From Pseudomonadota bacterium (GTDB lineage: Bacteria; Pseudomonadota; Gammaproteobacteria; Acidiferrobacterales; Acidiferrobacteraceae), in assembly GCA_021795255.1 (NCBI GenBank), contig JAJYPQ010000297.1:1-5595 (forward strand): a stretch of DNA of 5,595 nt, written 5' to 3'. The position numbers and the translations under genes are program-made. Positions 1-4,700 of the stretch are shown here, piece by piece (position 1 is the first letter of the stretch; the number at the start of each line of letters is the position of its first letter). The notes under the pieces are model-generated. The model searched no databases. It saw only the letters and a list, made by a program, of their open reading frames with translations, and was not told the origin of the DNA.

Positions 1-803
1 GGAGCGGCGGGCTCCTTATCGTACGTCGCGTAAACCGGCCGCTTGCCGAGCTCGCCCGGGCAGCCGGGGTCTTTGGCCGAGGGGAAACCCCACCACCGCT
101 TGCGGGCAAGGGCCCACTCGAGATTCAACGCGTGTCCTCAGCGTTCAATCAGATGATAGAAGATGCTCACCGCTATGAGCGCGACCGGGCCCTGCTCTTG
201 GCCGGTGTATCACATGATTTAAGGACGCCTTTAGCGCGCATGCGCCTGGCCGTGGACTTGGCTTTCCCCGAGAATCACGAGTTGCGTCTTGGGATGATCC
301 AGGATATCGAGGAGATGGACGACATTCTCACGGAATTCCTAGCCTACGCCCGCCATGGGATCGAGGAGGCCCCCATCACGGGGAGACTCGAAACGCTTAT
401 CGAAGAGATCGTGTTGCGCTATAACCGGCAGGATAGACACGTAATTTACCACACCGAGCCGCTTCCAAACCTCACCTACCGGCCGCTCGCGACCGCGCGG
501 CTCATCACCAATCTGATTGAAAACGCGGTGGGCCATGGTCGCCCCCCCGTTCGCATCCATACCTCGGTGGAGGACCGCTTCGTGCGCCTCTCGGTGAGCG
601 ACGAGGGACCGGGCTTGACCGAGGCCCAGATCGCAAAGCTCCTATCAGGAATGGAATGGCATCAAAACGGCCGGCGAGGCCTCGGTCTTGCGATCGCACG
701 ACGGATTGTCGAGGCCCACAGGGGCACCCTCCTCCTCCGCAACCGCCCCTCGGGTGGCCTCGAGGCGCTTATCCGCCTGCCGATTCCCGAACCCAGTTTA
801 TGA
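1..803 (+). CDS. EnvZ-like two-component sensor histidine kinase, 5'-truncated by window edge
   Basis: Inner-membrane sensor kinase of the OmpR/EnvZ class: it autophosphorylates on histidine and passes phosphate to a response regulator. The frame is open from base 3, so the GTG at 132 is an internal codon and not the start; 266 residues are visible. Residues 1-9 (ending IVRR) look like the exit of the second membrane helix. Residues about 10-52 are a HAMP linker (NRPLAEL, then FGRGE). The H-box [15 protein letters not shown] places the phospho-acceptor at His71. The N-box ([13 protein letters not shown]) has Asn174, the G1 box is SDEGPGL (Asp200) and the G2 box is GLGLAIAR (226-233), giving a complete HATPase domain. 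The periplasmic sensor domain lies outside the window, so the signal cannot be inferred. Its OmpR-like partner is probably just upstream. The stop codon lies inside the 3' end of the convergent DUF2892 gene, and no terminator is visible. Family call is firm; the specific name envZ is not. Confidence 0.95.
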   Translation, partial: SGGLLIVRRVNRPLAELARAAGVFGRGETPPPLAGKGPLEIQRVSSAFNQMIEDAHRYERDRALLLAGVSHDLRTPLARMRLAVDLAFPENHELRLGMIQDIEEMDDILTEFLAYARHGIEEAPITGRLETLIEEIVLRYNRQDRHVIYHTEPLPNLTYRPLATARLITNLIENAVGHGRPPVRIHTSVEDRFVRLSVSDEGPGLTEAQIAKLLSGMEWHQNGRRGLGLAIARRIVEAHRGTLLLRNRPSGGLEALIRLPIPEPSL

Positions 804-1001
804 GAAGGCGCAACCGGTCCTGACCCCCATGGCCTTTAAGATCTTCGCGAGCGGACAGAGGCCGGTAAACGCCGACTGGAGAAGATTGAAACCCACGAAC
901 GCCGTGAGCCATAACCAGTTGCTTGACACATAGTGGGCGAGGCCCAGACTCACAAGGACCACCGATCCAGCAAACGCCATCACAATTCGATCAATCGACA
1001 T
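798..1001 (-). CDS. DUF2892 / YgaP-type small inner-membrane protein
   Basis: A 67-residue membrane protein resembling the C-terminal transmembrane domain of E. coli YgaP (DUF2892), here without the rhodanese domain. It begins MSIDRIV, a common start for this family. Two hydrophobic segments are visible, about residues 6-22 and 27-46, joined by a short loop (HYVSSN). The family signature follows: [17 protein letters not shown], then CPL with Cys49; a second cysteine is Cys64. The biochemical role of stand-alone members is not settled; they often occur near rhodanese or sulfur genes, but none is adjacent here. The start is well supported: GAGGT sits 6 bases ahead of the ATG, with an extended -10 element further upstream. 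The last 6 bases (798-803) overlap the convergent histidine kinase stop, so the two transcripts must be antisense to each other at their ends. Confidence 0.9.
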   Translation of the reverse strand: MSIDRIVMAFAGSVVLVSLGLAHYVSSNWLWLTAFVGFNLLQSAFTGLCPLAKILKAMGVRTGCAFS

Positions 1002-1025
1002 AACAATACCTCGTTGCAGGGTGCC

Positions 1026-1046
1026 AAAAACCGGACACCGGTCCGG
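1026..1046 (-). promoter_or_regulatory. GC-rich hairpin plus T5 in the leader of the DUF2892 gene
   Basis: On the minus strand the order is CCGGAC, a 4-base loop, GTCCGG, then TTTTT. The 6-bp stem is perfect (bases 1031-1046) and the T tract is at 1026-1030. This has the form of a small intrinsic terminator or attenuator, yet it lies between the predicted promoter and the ATG with no minus-strand gene upstream to terminate. Because the stem begins only a few bases after the predicted transcription start, it may instead be an operator palindrome. Both readings are inferences. Confidence 0.4.
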
Positions 1047-1057
1047 AGTAGCCAGCC

Positions 1058-1066
1058 ATTATACCA
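1058..1066 (-). promoter_or_regulatory. Extended -10 promoter for the DUF2892 gene
   Basis: Read on the minus strand, these bases are TGGTATAAT: a perfect -10 hexamer with the upstream TGn extension. No good -35 hexamer lies 16-18 bases further up, which is usual for extended -10 promoters. Transcription would start near base 1050, giving a leader of about 50 bases before the ATG at 1001. This is a motif-based prediction. Confidence 0.6.
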
Positions 1067-1175
1067 GCTCCGATAGTGGTGAGCACCGAGGACGAAAGGG
1101 ATTGCGGTAACGCGCGGGTTTCTGCTTAGATCACCGGAAGTCGGCTCCACGAGACAGCATGACAAGAAGGGGGCG

Positions 1176-1631
1176 GTGGTGATTTGGAAAGCACGACGTT
1201 TGCCTCTTGAGCACGCACAGGCGGTGTTGGCGCGCGTCCTCTTCAGCGGATTTTTGGCAGCAGGTCATTGGAGCGTCATGGGCGCTACGGCCTTTAAGTA
1301 CGCCGCGTCCCAAAAGGCCGTCTTTGTGCGACGGCGCCAAGGCCCGATCGGAGTCTTTGCCGGCGACTGGCAGAAGAGTGCTGCCGCGGGACTTGACTAC
1401 AATGTCCGTGTTGACCGCGTGCTCATGGGGCTTGGAGCCGCCTATCTGACGAATACAACGTTCATCAATGGCACTCAATGGAACTTCGAGTTGCGATTGG
1501 GTTATCTCCTGACCCCGCGCCTCGAGGTCATGGTGACCCACTTCAGCAACTGTAAACAGCTCTGTGGGTTCAGTCGATCTGGACCAAATCTGGGTTGGGA
1601 ATTCCTGGGAGTGGCCTATCGCCTCCCCTAA
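1176..1631 (+). CDS. pagL: PagL-like lipid A 3-O-deacylase (acyloxyacyl hydrolase), possibly N-terminally incomplete
   Basis: Likely an outer-membrane beta-barrel enzyme that removes the 3-O-linked acyl chain of lipid A. The C-terminal part carries the family's active-site pattern: THFSN gives His122 and Ser124, and NLGWEF gives Glu142, matching the His-Ser-Glu triad of Pseudomonas PagL. The protein ends in an aromatic strand (FLGVAYRLP), as barrel proteins do. Alternating hydrophobic strands are visible from about residue 56 to the end. The start is uncertain: GTG at 1176 and GTG at 1179 follow an AAGGGGG tract (1167-1173), and 1179 has the better spacing. A weak signal peptide may exist (hydrophobic residues 21-30, ATA at 37-39), but cleavage there leaves about 112 residues, short for an eight-stranded barrel. 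The open frame extends upstream only to 1083, without a convincing start. An 18-residue Ser-Glu gap containing Cys126 and Cys130 is longer than the 12 in P. aeruginosa PagL. The longer minus-strand frame (1131-1673) is a shadow. Confidence 0.7.
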   Translation: MVIWKARRLPLEHAQAVLARVLFSGFLAAGHWSVMGATAFKYAASQKAVFVRRRQGPIGVFAGDWQKSAAAGLDYNVRVDRVLMGLGAAYLTNTTFINGTQWNFELRLGYLLTPRLEVMVTHFSNCKQLCGFSRSGPNLGWEFLGVAYRLP

Positions 1632-1633
1632 AA

Positions 1634-2440
1634 TTACGGGGCGCGAAGGCCCGTCGCCAAAAGGTCGGGCCACCCGAATTGGGAATCAGCGACCGCGACA
1701 AACGAAGGGTTCAGCTGACGCGGATGTTCGTATATCAAGGGCTTTTGGCCTGCGACCCATACCGCTCCTCCCGTCTCTTCCACGAGACACTGTCCGGCGG
1801 CCGTGTCCCAGGTGTGAGTCGGACCAAAGCGGGGATAAAGGTCGGCGCGCCCTTCGGCGAGCCAGCCGAATTTCCAGGCCGAACCGAGCGCCGCGCGCTG
1901 AATGCGCCCTTCCTCGCAAGACAAGGCCCGACACAGACTATCGACGGCATCGGCGCCGTGACGCGCGCTCCCCACCACTCGGATCACACCACCTGCGAAC
2001 GATGCTGAGGCCAGCGAGCGAACATGCCCGCGCTCATTCTTGTACGCCCCGCCACCGCACACCGCAAAATAGGACTCGTCAGTAACGGGCACATGGATCA
2101 CACCCACGACCGCCCGTCCGCTCTCCACAAGCGCGATATTGACAACAAACGCGCCGGTCCGGGCAACATACTCTTTCGTCCCGTCCAGGGGATCAACCGA
2201 CCAGTACTGCTCGCCTACGATCTCCTCACCCTCCTCTGAAGCAATCGGGATACCGGGGCACTTGGCCTTCAGAATGTCGCAAATGACTTCATGGGCCGCA
2301 CGATCGGCCGGCGTGACCGGGCTTCCATCGCCCTTCCAGTCGACGGGACTTGCGATCTCATAGTGTCGTCGTATGACCTCCGCCGCCTTCTCGGCCGCCG
2401 TTTGCGCATACCCGAGGTATTTCTCGTACTGTCTATCCAT
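1634..2440 (-). CDS. cysQ: 3'(2'),5'-bisphosphate nucleotidase CysQ
   Basis: A cytoplasmic Mg2+-dependent phosphatase of the inositol monophosphatase superfamily that hydrolyses 3'-phosphoadenosine 5'-phosphate (PAP) to AMP and phosphate, clearing the by-product of PAPS reduction in sulfate assimilation. The 268 residues match the usual length (about 245-270). Metal-binding motifs are complete: ASEEG with Glu69, DPLDGTKEY with Asp83 and Asp86, and WDTAAG with Asp212. KGDGSPVTPAD (36-46) is the N-terminal signature. The DGTKE form of the central motif favours CysQ over plain inositol monophosphatases, which usually have DGTxN. The ATG at 2440 follows AAGGA at a rather long 12-base spacing. The gene converges on the PagL-like gene with 2 bp between stops, and no other cys gene is visible nearby. 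No damage is seen. Confidence 0.93.
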   Translation of the reverse strand: MDRQYEKYLGYAQTAAEKAAEVIRRHYEIASPVDWKGDGSPVTPADRAAHEVICDILKAKCPGIPIASEEGEEIVGEQYWSVDPLDGTKEYVARTGAFVVNIALVESGRAVVGVIHVPVTDESYFAVCGGGAYKNERGHVRSLASASFAGGVIRVVGSARHGADAVDSLCRALSCEEGRIQRAALGSAWKFGWLAEGRADLYPRFGPTHTWDTAAGQCLVEETGGAVWVAGQKPLIYEHPRQLNPSFVAVADSQFGWPDLLATGLRAP

Positions 2441-2459
2441 GCAAAGAGCGTATCCTTAC

Positions 2460-2473
2460 GCGCGATCACGCGC
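2460..2473. repeat. GC palindrome upstream of cysQ
   Basis: GCGCG, four bases (ATCA), CGCGC: a perfect 5-bp inverted repeat just upstream of the cysQ Shine-Dalgarno sequence. In RNA it could form a small leader hairpin; in DNA it could be half-sites for a dimeric regulator. It is short enough to occur by chance in GC-rich DNA. Confidence 0.3.
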
Positions 2474-2691
2474 TTATGGGCTCAATTATCCCATACTTCG
2501 AGTGGGAATTGGACGCTTCCTAGTCTGACGCGCACCCATGGACGATGTGTGCGCCGAAAAAAGTCTCTCTGAGCCCTCTTGGGCAACCATTTACGCCCCA
2601 GCTTACGATGGCCAAGGCGGTTTTTACCCGTTCACGCTTCCATGCATGTGGCCTATTGTGTATACTTCGCGGTCAGTCTCAGAAATATCTG

Positions 2692-2720
2692 CTGCCAGGC
2701 GCTTGAAAATGCGGTACACT
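2692..2720 (+). promoter_or_regulatory. Candidate sigma-70-type promoter for the arsR-type gene
   Basis: CTGCCA (4 of 6 to consensus) and TACACT (4 of 6) are separated by 17 bases. Transcription would start near 2727 and leave a leader of about 114 bases. An alternative lies upstream: TATACT at 2661-2666 is closer to the -10 consensus but has a poor -35 (TTCCAT). Only one may be real; neither is strong. Confidence 0.35.
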
Positions 2721-2840
2721 TAAGCGTTGTAGGCTCATTCACCCTCAGAACGGGGTGGCGCTCACCGCTCATAGCCATAGAATCATGAGAAGAAAGGCGT
2801 CTCTCTTTAGACTGACTAAACTTTAAGGTAAACCCAATCA

Positions 2841-3230
2841 ATGACCATGAAAATTACGGCGGCAACCCGAGCCCTTACAGCCCTTGCCCAAGAAACCCGA
2901 CTCGGTATCGTCCGGCTGTTGGTTAAGGTCGGTCCGGATGGGCTTGTGGCGGGCCAGATCGCCCTCAGACTCAAGCTTGCCCCTGCTACCTCCTCCTTTC
3001 ACTTGTCACAATTGACCCAGGCGGGGCTTATCAAGCCCACCCGCGAAGGCCGCTCGATTCGCTACTCCCCGGTGCTTGCGACCATAAGCGAGCTGCTAGA
3101 ATTTTTAGAAGACAACCTAAGCGGCGGACCCACTGAAAAGAGTCAGCCGAAATCTGCTTCCAAGGGAGCTGTAAAACCCGCCCCTAAGGCGGCCGCAAAG
3201 AAGAAAAGCCTGGGCAAGAAGCGTCGCTAA
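2841..3230 (+). CDS. ArsR-family winged-helix transcriptional regulator with Lys/Ala-rich C-terminal tail
   Basis: A DNA-binding repressor-type protein of 129 residues. Residues about 8-94 form the ArsR/SmtB winged helix: ALAQETRLGIVRLL is the first family signature, APATSSFHLSQLTQAGLI (47-64) is the recognition helix region, and REGRSIRYSP is the wing. The protein contains no cysteine, so it lacks the thiol metal-binding or persulfide-sensing sites of ArsR, BigR and SqrR; its inducer cannot be predicted. Residues 95-129 are unusual: a basic tail rich in Lys, Ala, Pro and Ser with 12 Lys/Arg and one Glu, resembling histone H1 or AlgP tails and probably disordered. The ATG at 2841 is preferred to the one at 2847 because AAGGT lies 11 bases upstream, already a long spacing. 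ArsR proteins usually regulate their own promoter and a neighbour; here the divergent neighbour is cysQ, 400 bp away, so a link is possible but unproven. Confidence 0.92.
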   Translation: MTMKITAATRALTALAQETRLGIVRLLVKVGPDGLVAGQIALRLKLAPATSSFHLSQLTQAGLIKPTREGRSIRYSPVLATISELLEFLEDNLSGGPTEKSQPKSASKGAVKPAPKAAAKKKSLGKKRR

Positions 3231-3329
3231 TTAGGACCGAGCGGGCTACGATCCGCGGGGCAAGCCGTGCGTTTCTCGAGCGCAAGAGGCCTACCCAAAG
3301 CTCGTGGCGTATCAGTGTTCTTAAAGGGA

Positions 3330-3347
3330 GGCGGCCCCAAGGCCGCC
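3330..3347. repeat. GC-rich hairpin GGCGGCC / GGCCGCC
   Basis: A perfect 7-bp stem with a 4-base loop (CCAA). On the minus strand it is followed by TCCCTTTAAG, only a weak T tract; on the plus strand the following bases are C-rich. It could contribute to termination or transcript stability, but the evidence is limited to the fold. Confidence 0.4.
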
Positions 3348-3486
3348 CACCCGCACCCTCCCAGGGACGCCTTGATCGCCCCTTTTGCTCATCCAAAGAG
3401 GCCGTGTTTCCGTTATCCACCTACATGGGGCCACGCCAGCGCTCCTGCGCATCCCTTGTCTATTGGTCATTAAAACCCCGATAAAC

Positions 3487-3521
3487 CCAAACACGCCGCG
3501 CTTTTTGCTCGGCGTGTTTGG
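3487..3521 (-). terminator. Strong hairpin, probable terminator of the FAH-family gene
   Basis: CCAAACACGCCG (3487-3498) and CGGCGTGTTTGG (3510-3521) form a perfect 12-bp stem, with two more pairs possible inside the 11-base loop. It lies about 60 bases after the FAH-family stop codon on the minus strand. The minus-strand flank reads GTTTATCGGGGTTTT, so the T tract is broken; the plus-strand flank (ATAGGGAAAG) has none. Terminator for the minus-strand gene is the best reading, but the imperfect tail leaves room for another role. Confidence 0.55.
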
Positions 3522-3580
3522 ATAGGGAAAGTAGCCGCGAACCCTCGCGATAGCCTTGCTCTAGGAGCGCTTTTTGCCAT

Positions 3581-4510
3581 TCACTCTTTTGGCGTACTGG
3601 CCCTGATGCGGTTTTCTAGGATCCCAAGCCCCGCTATGCTCGCGCGAACGACATCCCCGGCCTTTAGGTAACAGGGCGGCTTGCGGCTCATACCGACACC
3701 GGCCGGGGTACCGCTCGCTATAATGTCACCCGGATCGAGGGTCATAAGATGGGAAAGATAGCTCACGAGGCTCGCGGGATCGTGGATCATGTCGCGGGTG
3801 CGTCCATCCTGCCGCAACTCTCCGTTCACCCAGGTTTTGAGTGTGAGTTCGGCCCACGAGGGCAGATCCCGGCGCTCGGTAATCGAGGGCCCCATCGGCG
3901 CGAACCCATCGCAAATCTTCCCGGCAAGCCACTGGCTCGTCTGAAACTGAAGATCGCGCGCACTGATATCGTTGATGACGGTATAGCCAAAAATAGCGGA
4001 AAGGGCGTCCGCAGGAGCCACGCATCGGGTACGAGCCCCTATCACGATACCGAGCTCAACCTCGTAATCTACGGCCTCGGACTGCGAAGGGAGATCAATA
4101 AAGCCATAGGGTCCGTTAATGCTATTCGGCCATTTAGCAAAAAGCGGTGGGAAAGGCGGCGCCTGTTGTCCGATTTCCCGAGCATGGTCGTGGTAATTCA
4201 AACCGATCCCGATGATCCGCCCTGGGTCATGGAGTGGCGCGAGTAAGGCGGTCCGATCATCGATCTGCAGCGCTACAGCATACCGTTCGTCGTTCTGCCG
4301 CATCGAAGTCAAGAAATTCTCGGTTCCAGAAAGACCAAGAAGCGCGCGCAGACTTGCGGTCTGAAGCGCTGCGGATAGACCTCGCACGGCGGGCTCGCCC
4401 GCTTGTCGGTAACGTTCGTAGCTCGCTTGCAAGTCGTAGGTCCCGGCCTCAGTGCGCACAGCCAGTCGCGGGCGGCGCTGGGCGGAGGTCTTGTAGCGGA
4501 TCCATTGCAT
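3581..4510 (-). CDS. Fumarylacetoacetate hydrolase (FAH) family protein
   Basis: A cytoplasmic metal-dependent enzyme of the FAH superfamily (acylpyruvate hydrolases, 2-keto-4-pentenoate hydratase/decarboxylase relatives), acting on 2,4-dioxo or related keto acids; the exact substrate cannot be read from the sequence. Of 309 residues, 1-95 are a variable N-terminal domain and about 96-304 the catalytic domain. GLNYHDHAREIG (103-114) carries the His109/Glu112 pair; DYEVELGIVIG supplies metal ligands Glu150 and Glu152; VINDISARD supplies Asp181. KICDGFAPMGP (198-208) and the end motif LDPGDIIASGTPAGVG (258-273) are typical. The ATG at 4510 is chosen because AAGGAG sits 6 bases upstream. An in-frame ATG at 4588 would add 26 residues (MLWRIFREF...) of no family likeness. 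Divergent from soeA with a 190-bp gap containing a palindrome; a metabolic link to sulfite oxidation is not obvious. Confidence 0.93.
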   Translation of the reverse strand: MQWIRYKTSAQRRPRLAVRTEAGTYDLQASYERYRQAGEPAVRGLSAALQTASLRALLGLSGTENFLTSMRQNDERYAVALQIDDRTALLAPLHDPGRIIGIGLNYHDHAREIGQQAPPFPPLFAKWPNSINGPYGFIDLPSQSEAVDYEVELGIVIGARTRCVAPADALSAIFGYTVINDISARDLQFQTSQWLAGKICDGFAPMGPSITERRDLPSWAELTLKTWVNGELRQDGRTRDMIHDPASLVSYLSHLMTLDPGDIIASGTPAGVGMSRKPPCYLKAGDVVRASIAGLGILENRIRASTPKE

Positions 4511-4590
4511 AGTCTTCTCCTTCTCGTGTTGACCCAGAGAACAGTGGCCGATACGAGCTATAAATTCTCGAAATATCCGCCATAACATCT

Positions 4591-4617
4591 CGGAATAATT
4601 ACGATCTCCTTATTCCG
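4591..4617. promoter_or_regulatory. Perfect 8-bp inverted repeat, candidate operator between FAH gene and soeA
   Basis: CGGAATAA, 11 bases, TTATTCCG. The arms are perfectly complementary and their centres are 19 bases apart, close to two turns of DNA, as expected for a dimeric helix-turn-helix protein. It overlaps the predicted FAH-gene promoter and lies 84 bases before the soeA start codon. No regulator gene is adjacent, so the ligand protein is unknown. Confidence 0.45.
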
Positions 4618-4624
4618 CTATCAA
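4595..4624 (-). promoter_or_regulatory. Candidate promoter for the FAH-family gene
   Basis: On the minus strand, TTGATA (5 of 6 to the -35 consensus) and AATTAT (4 of 6 to the -10) are 18 bases apart. Transcription would start near 4587, about 77 bases before the ATG at 4510. The inverted repeat at 4591-4617 covers the -10 and spacer, so a protein bound there would be expected to block this promoter. Confidence 0.4.
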
Positions 4625-4700
4625 AACAATTCAGTAGCGCAAAATCAGTAAGAGCTTAGACTTTACGTCAATCTGTATCTTACTCAAGCGAGAAAGTCCT

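Larger units (their letters stand above)
2441..2840. other. 400-bp divergent intergenic region between cysQ and the arsR-type gene
   Basis: No frame here has a recognisable protein: the short plus-strand frames (for example from 2538 and 2579) match no family I know and lack good ribosome sites. Going left to right it holds the cysQ ribosome site (2453-2457), a short GC palindrome (2460-2473), an imperfect hairpin around 2484-2510 that has a TAAT-rich minus-strand sequence beside it (possible cysQ -10), and two candidate plus-strand promoters (-10 TATACT at 2661-2666; CTGCCA/TACACT at 2692-2720). A small inverted repeat TTTAG-N5-CTAAA (2806-2820) lies just ahead of the arsR ribosome site. The region could also encode a small RNA, but no terminator supports that. 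Confidence 0.5.
3231..3580. other. 350-bp convergent intergenic region
   Basis: The spacer lies between the 3' ends of the arsR-type gene (+) and the FAH-family gene (-). I see no supported gene. The frame at 3267-3473 (+) has no recognisable family or good ribosome site. The region holds two strong hairpins (3330-3347 and 3487-3521) and an 11-bp direct repeat GCGCTTTTTGC at 3498-3508 and 3567-3577, the first copy forming the loop of the second hairpin. No T-rich terminator is visible directly downstream of the arsR-type gene on the plus strand. Confidence 0.5.

Noticed and set aside
132..803. GTG at 132 as the start of the histidine kinase
   Set aside because: The same frame is open to the left edge and encodes the membrane-exit and HAMP sequence; a start at 132 would cut the HAMP domain.
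1131..1673. 180-residue minus-strand frame across the PagL-like gene
   Set aside because: No recognisable motif; it is antisense to the frame carrying the HFSN...WEF active-site pattern, and it would overlap the end of cysQ.
1564..2085. 173-residue plus-strand frame and a second one at 1595-2008
   Set aside because: Both are antisense to cysQ, whose metal-binding motifs are complete; the products are Arg/Pro-rich with no family likeness, typical of GC-rich shadows.
3267..3473. 68-residue plus-strand frame in the convergent spacer
   Set aside because: Low-complexity Pro/His/Ala-rich product, no ribosome site, no known family.
3470..3580. 36-residue minus-strand frame starting right after the FAH-gene stop (MAKSAPRARL...)
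   Set aside because: The ATG directly follows the TGA, but there is no proper ribosome site, the composition is non-descript, and it runs through the predicted terminator hairpin.
4511..4588. N-terminal extension of the FAH-family protein from ATG 4588
   Set aside because: The 26 extra residues have no family likeness, while ATG 4510 has AAGGAG at ideal spacing; the extension would also place the start at or next to the predicted transcription start.
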